DNA from: Metridium senile
Lineage: Eukaryota; Cnidaria; Anthozoa; Actiniaria; Metridiidae
Direction: 5' to 3'
Assembly (NCBI GenBank): GCA_949775045.1
Contig: OX459109.1
Coordinates: 15,608,632 to 15,672,631 of the forward strand
Length of the DNA stretch: 64,000 nt
The first letter of the stretch is position 1, and every line of letters starts with the position of its first letter. The notes beneath the pieces were generated by a model. It was not told the DNA's origin. It worked only from the letters and a program-made list of their open reading frames with translations, and made no database searches. The translations under genes and the position numbers were made by a program. This document shows, piece after piece, positions 11,067 through 25,396 of this stretch.

Positions 11067-12252
11067 CTAATCATCATCACTGTCTTGCGGTTCTTGGATA
11101 ACATCCTCTGTGTCACTATGATCATCATCATTGTCTTTTACCTCATCTTCTCTTACAGTGTCTCTATATTGGTCTTTAGCTTCTTGACTTGTGAATGTAT
11201 AGTTTGAATAACTTGATGCTGGGTTGTTGTATTCTGTTAGTCTTTCTGTGGCTTGCTTTGCTCTCAATGCCTTAACAGATATATAAACTTTTAATACTAG
11301 TATGTTCTTTAATTCCATTCATGGGTAATAAACATAGATGTATACCCATTCATTCTTAAAGGTGGGTTGTTAGCAAAAGAACCACTTTACATCCTTTTTT
11401 TTTTATTCGATTAAAATAATGATTGTAGTCGAAAAAAACAATATTCCAATGTTTTACCTCATATTCATTTCTTTGTTCTTGCTGAATGTTGATTGATTCT
11501 TCTAATGGAATTTTTATACCTTTCTGATAGGTTAAAGAAAATAGGATTCAAAATCGTAAATGAATGAATTTAATTGAAAATTGAATCAATTTCTAATGAA
11601 ATTGATGTTTCTAATTCTCACTGTTTAGTCTATTAAGTTCTACCATAGTTAATAGACTATTAACTATGGTTCTACCTTACCTCAAACTTAGGTTTCCTTG
11701 CATATGTCACAGCGGAGTCATATGCCCATTTGTCTGTCTTGTGTTTGTTACAAGCCTCTGAAGATGTGTCTCTACCATCGACATCAGTCTTTGGAGTTGT
11801 CTTGGAAGATATTTCATCAGCCTCTTTGTCTTCATTGTCCATTTTAACATCTGCAATGCTACTATCATCATCATCATCATCATCACTGTCTAATTGCAAA
11901 CCCTTTTGTTGCGTTGTATTGATCCTTTGAGAAAGGCTTATTTGTTGGAATCTTGTTGTCAAATCATCTGCCTGCTCTCTTTTATCAATCATGTCTTTGA
12001 GCTTTTGAATCATATCTTGAATCTTTTGTCCTTTATCTGGTAGAGATCTGATGAATTTACTACAAAAAGACAAGGGAAACTTGTAATCAAAATGAGATGA
12101 GTTTGTGTGTTATTTAATAGAAATAACATCACACCACTCAAACAAAAACTGGAGACATAAAGTTACCCATTGGCTTGCAGCTTTTCTTGTCTTTGTAACA
12201 TTTCCACCAGTTCAACTTTGCTCAATTTTCTTATATCCTTTTTCTCAGCCAT
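11067..12252 (-). CDS. POLR2M: RNA polymerase II subunit M / Gdown1
   Basis: Four exons on the minus strand: 12167-12252, 11681-12059, 11458-11523, 11067-11270, joining in frame to 244 aa (human 368). Gdown1 binds Pol II and blocks TFIIF-dependent initiation, so that Mediator is needed to relieve it. The N-terminal signature is clear: LSKVELVEMLQRQEKL followed by FIRSLPDKGQKI, matching human REMLKRQERL...FICKLPDKGKKI. The rest is charged and low-complexity, with an aspartate run near residue 95 and an acidic C-terminus ending DSDDD. Exon 3 must use the CAG 4 nt upstream of the nearest AAG acceptor, since the latter would give an immediate stop. The gene is convergent with C1orf43 and divergent from ADAM10. 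Confidence 0.85.
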
Positions 12253-13450
12253 TTGAATTTGAAATCCACACAGAATTCGAAATATCGAACGAACTACTTT
12301 GCAAGCAATCTCGAGCCCAGCGTCACGTCTGGCTTTTTGTCAGCGGTCTTATGGCGCCCGACATTAGACTCTGGGGGAACGGAATTTTCAGCTCCGATTT
12401 TGGAGTTCCGGTTTCTATTGCGCATGCTTAGTTAATATTATAATGATCTGTGGGTTTGGGCATCCTGTGTTACTTAGTACGTTAATGACATTCAAAATAT
12501 TATTGACCTAGTAGCATTTTAAATATTTTCTAAGCCAAAATATAAACATTTTCCTCACTAATGAAACATTTAAAGTTTAGGAAGGTTTTTTAACGGCCAT
12601 CAGGGTTTATATAATGATATAAAAACGCGTCTAAATCTCCTTCAATTCAGATCACTTTAGCCGTCGATTTATTTATAGTTTTCCAACGGTTATTAGTTTG
12701 CTTTCGTGGTACGATTGACCTTTAGTAAATAACTGGATGTCAGAGGAGTATTTTGTGTGTATTGGTGTATTCAATTTGCTTCGCGACTCAATAATCATCG
12801 CTTAACTTAGGATAACTTAGCGGCGATACAATATCTCTTCGCTTCGCGACTCGTATATTTCATAAACGACGATATTTAATATTCTATCTAGTATTAAAGA
12901 ACCGTTGACGTCGTATTACATGTAATCGCAAAATTTACATTTTGAATGTACATTTGTTTACATGATGGACCAATCAGAGATTTTACTTCGTCTGTTTCCG
13001 GTCTGACCATTGTATTTTCAAGGGCCAATCAGCATAAGCAGAGAATTCCGGTCCCCCAGAGTCTTACGTTACTCGGCTGGCCAAGAGGAACGAAGGCTCG
13101 GGGTTCGAGATTGCTTTGCAAGTTTAATCTACTTTTTCGACATTGTGCAAATACAAAAGCCTGTGTATAGCATCAAATAACAATCCAGCTTCTTTTTACA
13201 TCTTACAAGAAATTATTTCGCCATATTTCTTCGTTTAAATAGCTGCCTTTCACTTTCCAGCCGTCTTCTGACAGTTCACTACGTCCGCCATTTGTAAAAG
13301 TGACCAGGCCTTTTAGTGAAACCGCTGGTCATCAGATGCGTACTTCCAGATAACAAAGTGAGATGTGAAACAAAGTGAACTTTTCGCATGTCTTTGAGTC
13401 TACCCCTTTATCTGTCTTTTACAGTTTTTCAATTATAAGAGAGATTTAAA
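12253..13450. promoter_or_regulatory. Divergent intergenic region POLR2M/ADAM10
   Basis: About 1.2 kb with 5' regions of both genes. Two inverted, diverged copies of a roughly 100-bp sequence (about 12290-12405 and 13035-13130) share GCAATCTCGA and AGACTCTGGGGGA in opposite orientation. A YY1-like TCCGCCATTTG lies at about 13284-13296, some 160 bp before the ADAM10 start. No coding exon was recognised. Confidence 0.5.
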
Positions 13451-16400
13451 ATGAGGTTTATAGTATTTGTAGCGTCTTTTCTGGCAATGTTTGTGATAAG
13501 GAAGGCCGCCTTAGATGAAGAAGGTAAGTATTCTGGTGATAAACAATTTTTTTTCATATTGAAAAAAGAAAACATCTAACTTAAGAATGGCCACTATAAT
13601 AAAATTAACACCATAGTAAAATTAATTACTTGTTTTACAAGTCAATTTCACCTATAATTGTATGAATTTGATTGCATTTAATTGTTGGCTCAAAACTGTG
13701 GTTACAATTTGTTAGGAAATAGCGTGAGGTCATTACAACACATACTACGAAAGTCCAGCAATATTACATACTTTGAACCAGCTGGATATGAAAAGGAGAG
13801 CATTATAGAGCAGCATGAAGCAGCATGTACTAAGCCTAGAGAAAACGCTGTTGTTATTGAACTCTTTGCATTTCACAGGTAAACTATTAGTACAAAACTA
13901 ACAGCTATGACATCATTGCAATAATTCTGATTTTGCCAGACAAGGACTCAGTATTTGGTATTTTTGTAATAATAACAATGATAAAGCCATTGATTGCATG
14001 TTACAATCAGATATTTGAGTAGCTATGTAAATATAACAAAGATCTATTGCTTTTAATATCTTTTTTTATGTGCAGATATTTCACTCTGATCATGCACCAG
14101 GATGTGAATTTGTTTGATAAAGATATAGCAGTAACAATCTTGCCGTCAAGTCAATATGGACCTATACCAATACCTAACATCTCTATCAGCCTGAATGAAT
14201 ATTACTCTGGCAAAGTATTAGGTAATATATTTGAAATTAAAGGTTATTATCATCATTGTCAACATCTCTATTTTATCAAACATTATCAAGATCATTATTT
14301 TCATAATTAATCATTATTACCATCATCATAATCGTTGTTTAAACAAATAACTCATGCTTAGCTGCTTTTTGTAAGATCAATGTACAATAATTGTAATGTT
14401 CATTGAGACATATGTGAAATATAAGTACCACATTACATTTAATGTTTAAACAATCAGAACTTGCGTTAGAATGCATCTAAGCAATAAAATAGATACCTAT
14501 TATATACATATCATAATTTATTAATGCATGATAATGTGCATTGACCAATCAACATCATTTGCCGTTTTCATCATTAACATGAGCACTGTCATGATTGTCA
14601 TCATCATCATCTTCACGCATACTGCTATTATATTTCCAGGAGATGCATCTTCATATGTGACTCTACGAATACACGGTGGTATAATCGATGGTTGCTACTA
14701 TACACAAAGCATGATGTACCACGTGGAGCCATCGTCAAGATATTTCATTCAACCTCTACCTTTTCACTCGCTTATTTATCGATCTAAAGATGTGGATTTC
14801 AATCTTTCAACGGTTAAAACAATAGGACACCATGTAAATGTCCGTTCTTTTACAAAACCAGTAAGTTAGCCTAGTTCAAACATCGCATCTCAAATGTGCC
14901 GAATCTAATACTCATCCAAATGAAAAATGACTGTTTGAATTGGTTTTCATTCAGCACATGTGAGATGCGACGTTTGAACTAGGCCTTAATCATTCACCTT
15001 TGATAATTGTGTGCATACGTCTAAAAATGGGAGCTGTAAGGAATTTAATCAGCACATGCAAAGAGAAGGAACAACTAGTTAGCACACATACTAATATCAT
15101 TGGCGGCTGTCTTGTTATGTTGAGTAGAAAATAATAAATATTCACAAGCTTTTTTTGCAGATTGGTCGTCAACTCCGTGATATCAAAACACTTAACAAAA
15201 CAATCGCCAACACATGCCCTGTTCACATAGCCGCTGATCACCATCTATTTAAGAAGTTTGGGAAGGGCTCATTGGATGACACAGTAGCCGAGATGGTGTT
15301 CCATATAGCAGAGGCTGATAAGATATTCCGATCTACTGACTTTGATGGTGATAATGGCCCTGGTGACAATATAGGTTTTACTATAGCAGCTATTACAGTT
15401 TACCAAGATGATAGTGCCGAAGGTACAGTGATGCATTATTGGTAATACAAGGTGGAGTGATGCATTGAGGGTAATATGTGGTAAGGTGTTGCAACATGGG
15501 AAATATTGAGGCACAATGATTGTGGGAAATATTGAGGCACAGTGACGCATCAAGGGTAACATTGAGGCACAGTGATGTAGTGTGGGTAATATGAGGCACA
15601 GTTATGTATTGTGGGTAATATCGAGGCACAGTGATGCATCAAGGGTAATATTGAGGCACAGTGATGTAGTGTGGGTAATATTGAGGCACAGTGATGTAGT
15701 GTGGGTAACATTGAGGCACAGTGATGTATTGTGGGTAATATTGAGGCACAGTTATGTATTGTGGGTAATATCGAGGCAAATTGGTGCATTATGGGTAATA
15801 TTGACATATCATAATGCATTATGGGCAGTTTTTTAGGTACATCTTATGTTTTTATATCGTTTTATCCAAGATTTCTTCAATGCGCCATCAACTGATAATA
15901 CATTGAAGTTCCTTACAGCATGGAGTCAGCTTAACCACGATGCGTTCTGTCTGTCTGTCCTCTTTACATTCCAAGACTTTGATGGTGTTCTCGGCCTGGC
16001 TTGGGTCGGGGGCCAGAACTCAGGGGGTATATGCTCTAAAAGGGTTATGCCACTAAATTCAAGTTATGAAATTAACTTTAACACCGCAGTAGTGACGTTG
16101 TCTAATCAAGGTATTAGAGTACCAAGAAAGGCGTCTATTGTTACTGTTACACATGAATTAGGACACAGCTTTGGTGCAAAGGTACGTGGAATATCTATAT
16201 AATAACCTAAATAATATATGATAGAAAGGCGTCTATTGTAACTATTACACATGAATTAGGACACATCTTTGGTGCAAAGGTACATGGAATACCTATATTA
16301 TAACCTAAATAATATATGATAGAAAGGCGTCTATTGTAACTATTACACATGAATTAGGACACAGCTTTGGGGCAAAGGTACGTGGAATACCTACATAATA

Positions 16401-18301
16401 ACCTTAATAATATATGATAGTACCTGATCAATAATGAAAATAAAGGTAACATCTAGATCCGGGGAGGGGGGGGGGAGGACTCCCTTAAAAAATGGATAGG
16501 GGTGCTCGACAGACCTTTTATTGTCTCAAACTGGCACCGTACCTTTTAGGGTCAGTTTTCAAACTTAAGATTATACAAATATACATCAATTTTAAATATA
16601 AAAAATTTTAAATTTGGTCATATCTTTTAGGATCTGAAATGAGTATCTGAGTTAATTTATAGTACCTTTTAGGGCCATTTTCAAAACCATCCGTTGAGCA
16701 ACCCATTTTTTAAGGGAGACCCCCCCCCCCCCCCCTCCCCCCTCCCTGGGCATCTAGATGACTTATTACTATCTTTCCAGCATGATTCCGAGGAGTGCAG
16801 CCCTGGTGGTGATGCTGGTAATTACATCATGTACGAAAAAGCAACAAAAGGCAACCAGCCAAACAACTACTTCTTTTCAAAATGCAGCAAAGCTGAGATG
16901 TGGCCTATCATATATCATAAAGGACCACAGTGTTTTATTGGTAACAATGATTATCTGATGCCAATGTTTTATACAGCATATTTCACAATTTGGATTGTAT
17001 CTATTCTATTATACTTATTTGTGTAATGCACATTTAATCAATTCATGTGAAAAGTGCACTGTAAGTCAAGAAATCGTTATAATTTAATCATTATAGCCAA
17101 AATTGTTACGACCAGCAAATTGAAAATTGAGTTTTTCTGATTCATCAATCAGTTTGTAAGCAGAGCCAATGAAATTAACCAATGACTGGTCGGTATTTGT
17201 TTTTTAACCTACACCCCCCCCCCCCCCAAATGATAGTCATACCAAGCAAGCATTTGAGCAAGTTAGTAAATTCAACAATTTCAGCTCTAATCATGATACT
17301 GAATATCATCCTACAGCTCATTACAGAGGTATCTACTGTGGGAATAAGATTGTTGAGAAAGGAGAGGAATGTGACTGTGGATATCCTAATGAGTGTACAC
17401 GCGTAGACTCATGCTGTAACCCTGGTAACATGACATCAGGTGTGGCGTCATGTAAAGTGAAAGAAGGCTACCAATGTAGGTGAGTTGTCATAGTAACTGA
17501 TGAAGTTAAACAATCAAAGCCAGTTATTATCATTTATTTCTCATAGTCCAAAGAAAGGCCCATGTTGTACTGAGGACTGTCAGTTTATCACATCACTGAA
17601 TACTGTCTGCCAACAAGAAACCGAATGTACTTACCAGTCTGTCTGCAAATATCCTTTTACAATCATGAACTGTTGTCCTTAATAGAATCTCAGACACAAC
17701 ATCTTAATAACATCATTGACATACATTAGCAACAATAGAGATGGAATCATCCATATCAGTATAGTCATGGCTATCACCATGGCTATCATTGTTATCTTAT
17801 TAATTATCTTCTCTGATAAGGAAATAAAGCCGGAGGTCTCGTCTGCCTACACTCTAATCCTATATATATAAGGTGGACATAAAGATCCTGTTGTGCTGTT
17901 CGCAAAGAGTAGGGATTGTCTCTTGGTACAACAGTCAGTCCTCTGAGGCATTCACTAACAACACTCATGATTGTAAACTCCTGGTTTATAGCAGTCTGAT
18001 AAGTCCTCCACATATCCAAAACTTTAAAGAGCTATGAGCTTTGTAATAGCGTTATATAAAATGAGGCATGAGGTTTGTGATCATTTTATTCTCGAAGTTT
18101 TGACGCTATCTAGCGTCATTTTCAAGAGAAAATTAGTATTCAAGAAATCAAAAAGTTTTATACAATAAAAGTGGTCCCATGATAATAGTTTTTAACAAAA
18201 GATCTTCGCTAGATAGCGTCAAAACGTCGAGAATAAAATGATCACAAACCTACTTGCGTTAGTTTTTGTTCTACAAATAACGACTAAAGCCACTTTAATC
18301 A

Positions 18302-18336
<35 letters not shown>

Positions 18337-20842
18337 AATGAGGCATATTATTATTATTATCATGAATATGAACATCATCATCATCATCATCATCAGGCAG
18401 TGTTGCCCAATCAAGCCGTCCTTAACATTGACTACCACTAGCAACATGACATGTCCACCAGCCACCCCTAAGCCATCCAACACAACCTGTAACCATGGCA
18501 GCAATACATGTTACCATGGTGATTGTACTGGTCCTGTGTGTACAGCCTATGATATATTACAGTGTGAGTGTACAGGGTATGATAGCTTGTGTCATGTTTG
18601 CTGCTGGCATGAAGAGGTAAGGCTAACAGTCACCAGATATAGATCTGCACACTAAATGGTCCCCTTTACAGTTCACTGTACCACCTTGAAATGTAGCCGG
18701 GCCTTTGCAAGGGAGACAAACGTTGAACTTGCAATGATAGAGACATCTGAACAATTGTATGGCAAGGTGTTAAATGGCCTCTATCATTGCAAGCTCAACA
18801 TTCTTCTTGTTTCGGTGCAAAGGCCCGGCTACCTTTTAAGATGGTGCAGAGAACTGTGAAGGAGACTAGTCAACAAACACATAGTGTAGTTGTTAGTCAA
18901 CAAAAAATATTTAACTATAGCAGTTTAACTAGAGTGGATAATTTTACTGCCATTGAATGATTGATTTCTGTGTTACTAAGGTCTACTTTCCTTTAACAGA
19001 AAGGTTGTGTTTCTGCAAGTGCTCTAACAGGTCAAGTAATCTACCAGTCTGTGGGTTCCCTGTGTAATAATTTGACCGGTTATTGTGATGAGTATGGACA
19101 ATGTATCATAGTCAATACAGATAACCAGTATACCATGCTAGTAGAAGCATTCAAGAGACTGACATCTAAAGCAATGCTGATACGGTTTACTACATGGGCA
19201 AATACAAACTGGTAAGTAAATAATAAATTGTAAAACATATATCTTTTTATTTATGCACTGTAGGCCTGTAAAGCTAGAAGCTTGTGGGGCCATGGATTCT
19301 CCATACACACTCCTTATTACATTCTTATATTGATTTTTGCGGAGGAAGGAAAACTGGATAACCCAGAAATATTCTTGTGGCATGGAAGAGAACTACACAT
19401 CAAACAGACTCTATTCACTTGTTACAGTGGAGAAAGACCAGCACTCTGCCCACTAGGCCACCCATATTGCTTCTTTCTTTCTGAGCTAGCATCAAACATT
19501 GTCATCAAAATGATTTCAGCTACACTAACACCATCTACAAAAACAGATATCCCATAGTTCCATTCGGTCATGCACTTACTATTCACACCATCAACCTTCC
19601 ATGTAACATCAAGCTACTAACAATGTGTTATTGTGTTTTCAGGTGTCTTGTGTTAATACTATGGTGCTCTATATAAGCTGTCATTGTCATGCTACTAACA
19701 CTATATGTGACTGTGTTTTCAGGTGTCTTGTGTTAATACTATGGTGCTCTATATAAGCTGTCATTGTCATGCTACTAACACTATATGTGACTGTGTTTTC
19801 AGGTGTCTTGTGTTAATACTATGGTGCTCTATATTAGCTGTCATTGTCATGCTACTAACACTATATGTGACTGTGTTTTTAGGTGTCTTGTGTTAATACT
19901 ATGGTGCTCTATATAAGCTGTCATTGTCATGCTACTAACACTATATGTGACTGTGTTTTCAGGTGTCTTGTGTTAATACTATGGTGCTCTATATAAGCTG
20001 TCATTGTCATGCTACTAACACTATATGTGACTGTGTTTTCAGGTGTCTTGTGTTAATACTATGGTGCTCTATATAAGCTGTCATTGTCATGCTACTAACA
20101 CTATATGTGACTGTGTTTTCAGGTGTCTTGTGTTAATACTATGGTGCTCTATATAAGCTGTCATTGTCATGCTACTAACACTATATGTGACTGTGTTTTC
20201 AGGTGTCTTGTGTTAATACTATGGTGCTCTATATTAGCTGTTATTGTCATGCTACTAACACTATATGTGACTGTGTTTTCAGGTGTCTTGTGTTAATACT
20301 ATGGTGCTCTATATAAGCTGTCATTGTCATGCTACTAACACTATATGTGACTGTGTTTTCAGGTGTCTTGTGTAAATACTATGGTGCTCTATATTAGCTG
20401 TCATTGTCATGCTACTAACACTATATGTGACTGTGTTTTCAGGTGTCTTGTGTTAATACTATGGTGCTCTATATTAGCTGTCATTGTCATGCTACTAACA
20501 CTATATGTGACTGTGTTTTCAGGTGTCTTGTGTTAATACTATGGTGCTCTATATAAGCTGTCATTGTCATGCTACTAACACTATATGTGACTGTGTTTTC
20601 AGGTGTCTTGTGTTAATACTATGGTGCTCTATATAAGCTGTCATTGTCATGCTACTAACACTATATGTGACTGTGTTTTCAGGTGTCTTGTGTTAATACT
20701 ATGGTGCTCTATATTAGCTGTCATCATCATGCTAAAGTGTCATCCAACAAGAATGTTTCGACAATTCACCAGAAAACACCTTCTAGTACGACCAGAACCC
20801 AACATACCATTCAACAATGTAGCTGAACAGACTGACAATTGA
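13451..20842 (+). CDS. ADAM10: ADAM10-type membrane metalloprotease
   Basis: Twelve exons: 13451-13523, 13716-13878, 14076-14221, 14640-14860, 15161-15422, 15871-16181, 16781-16940, 17329-17479, 17547-17648, 18436-18616, 19000-19211, 20683-20842; 713 aa (human 748). ADAM10 sheds ectodomains (Notch, APP, cadherins). Order: signal peptide, pro-domain with LPFHSLIY, candidate furin site RQLR, catalytic domain with VLGLAWVG and [12 protein letters not shown] split over exons 6 and 7, GNYIMY, disintegrin-like GEECDCGY, Cys-rich LCHVCC, one TM helix, and a short basic tail. These match ADAM10 rather than ADAM17. No cysteine-switch Cys is visible. Exon 9-10 is probably a U12 AT-AC intron. Tandem repeats duplicate the exon 6 donor and the exon 12 acceptor. 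An AATAAA at 21106-21111 abuts the AFG2B stop codon. Confidence 0.9.
14868..14985. mobile_element. Short palindromic element, ADAM10 intron 4
   Basis: Arms GCCTAGTTCAAACATCGCAT and ATGCGACGTTTGAACTAGGC. It begins 7 bp after the exon 4 donor dinucleotide. Confidence 0.8.
15500..15820. repeat. 30-bp minisatellite in ADAM10 intron 5
   Basis: About ten imperfect units of the form TATTGAGGCACAGTGATGTA plus GTGTGGGTAA. It occupies most of the 448-bp intron and stops about 50 bp before the exon 6 acceptor. Open frames read through it on both strands are artefacts. Confidence 0.85.
16125..16420 (+). repeat. 98-bp tandem triplication of the zinc-motif exon end plus splice donor
   Basis: Units start at 16125, 16223 and 16321, each 98 bp. 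Each holds the last coding bases of exon 6 (AGAAAGGCGTC... to HELGH-FGAK), its donor AAG|GTA, and about 40 bp of intron. Copy 2 reads [10 protein letters not shown], copy 3 [10 protein letters not shown]. Copy 1 is followed in frame by two stops shortly after its donor, so only donor 1 keeps the protein open. Confidence 0.9.
16455..16745. mobile_element. Palindromic element with G/C homopolymer ends, ADAM10 intron 6
   Basis: The left end has a G run followed by ACTCCCTTAAAAAATGG; the right end is CCATTTTTTAAGGGAG followed by a C run. The inside also has CCTTTTAGGG motifs in both arms. It ends about 35 bp before exon 7. Confidence 0.7.
18068..18250. mobile_element. Palindromic element, ADAM10 U12 intron
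   Basis: Arms AGGTTTGTGATCATTTTATT and its complement at about 18231-18250, both with the GCTATCTAGCGTC core. Confidence 0.8.
18301..18396. repeat. ATT and CAT microsatellites before ADAM10 exon 10
   Basis: (ATT)n at about 18301-18334 and (CAT)n at about 18370-18394 form an apparent CAG acceptor at 18396. The preferred exon 10 start is 18436, downstream of a U12 branch-site match. Confidence 0.8.
18660..18862. mobile_element. Palindromic element, ADAM10 intron 10
   Basis: Arms share GTAGCCGGGCCTTTGCA and TGCAATGATAGAGAC with their complements. A truncated relative lies at about 25781-25935. Confidence 0.8.
19604..20682 (+). repeat. 80-bp tandem array carrying the ADAM10 last-exon acceptor
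   Basis: The acceptor plus exon start (TTTTCAG|GTGTCTTGTGTT) recurs exactly every 80 bp, with AG at 19641, 19721, 19801 and so on to 20681. That is 14 acceptors, of which the last starts the real exon 12. Units are almost identical; differences include ATAAGC versus ATTAGC and one GTGTAA at about 20370. The piece before the first unit is a degenerate partial copy. Confidence 0.95.
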
Positions 20843-20866
20843 GGGTAGACAGACAGACAGACAGAC

Positions 20867-20901
<35 letters not shown>

Positions 20902-21111
20902 TTGACCAACAGTAATAGAGAGAGAAAATATAGAAGAAACAGGAGATTGTCATTAATGAGCCACTCAAACCAAACATGTCTAGTCACTAATATAGGAGAA
21001 GAAAGGAAGATGAGTCGATATTTAGTGTGAAAGTAGAATCAAAGGCATACTTTTAGTGGTTTTAGCAGAACAGGAATTGTACATAAAGAGATACAGAGTT
21101 CTTTTAATAAA
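20843..21111. other. ADAM10 3' UTR and AFG2B 3' end overlap zone
   Basis: An (AGAC)n/(AG)n microsatellite runs at about 20848-20900. A plus-strand AATAAA at 21106-21111 directly precedes the AFG2B stop codon (21112-21114), so ADAM10 transcripts probably end inside the AFG2B coding region on the opposite strand. No clear AFG2B poly(A) signal was found. Confidence 0.55.
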
Positions 21112-25121
<4,010 letters not shown>

Positions 25122-25396
25122 TTTGAAAACAGCTCCACACGTGCAAATTGGATGGAGGGGAGGGGTAAATATACATTTTTTCATATAATGAAATAAAGGC
25201 ATTTATTTATCGTTTATAGAAATAATAATTTGTTCAAGTAGTTTTCAAAGATAATTTGTATTCTATCAAAGGTTAAATAAGGATTTATTTAAAACAATAT
25301 TTGCCTTTTGATTCTGTATAATTCAATTCTCACTACCCCACCCCTACCCAAATCATATATGGTTTCAAGATTGCGGGCTCAGATCAATTTTCCAAT
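25122..25396. promoter_or_regulatory. Bidirectional promoter AFG2B/MRPL54
   Basis: 275 bp between divergent ATGs. Both start codons lie inside YY1-like sequences (CCGCCATTTTG at about 25116-25126 and AATATGGCGAC at 25395-25405). A T-rich centre and a short C-rich tract occur; no TATA box in a convincing position. Confidence 0.6.

Noticed and set aside
15269..15836. Repetitive Cys/His-rich reading frames
   Set aside because: Translations of the 30-bp minisatellite and the opposite strand of ADAM10 exon 5.
17694..17871. Possible alternative terminal exon encoding a hydrophobic helix inside the ADAM10 U12 intron
   Set aside because: It follows an AG and reads a membrane-like stretch, but a U12 donor would not pair with this acceptor and the frame is short; no supporting homology.
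19604..20682. CRISPR array or satellite DNA
   Set aside because: Units are contiguous with no spacers and include exon sequence of the host gene; it is an intragenic tandem duplication.
13451..20842. ADAM17 as identity
   Set aside because: [22 protein letters not shown] and LCHVCC match ADAM10; the CxxxC pattern of the ADAM17 membrane-proximal domain is not seen.
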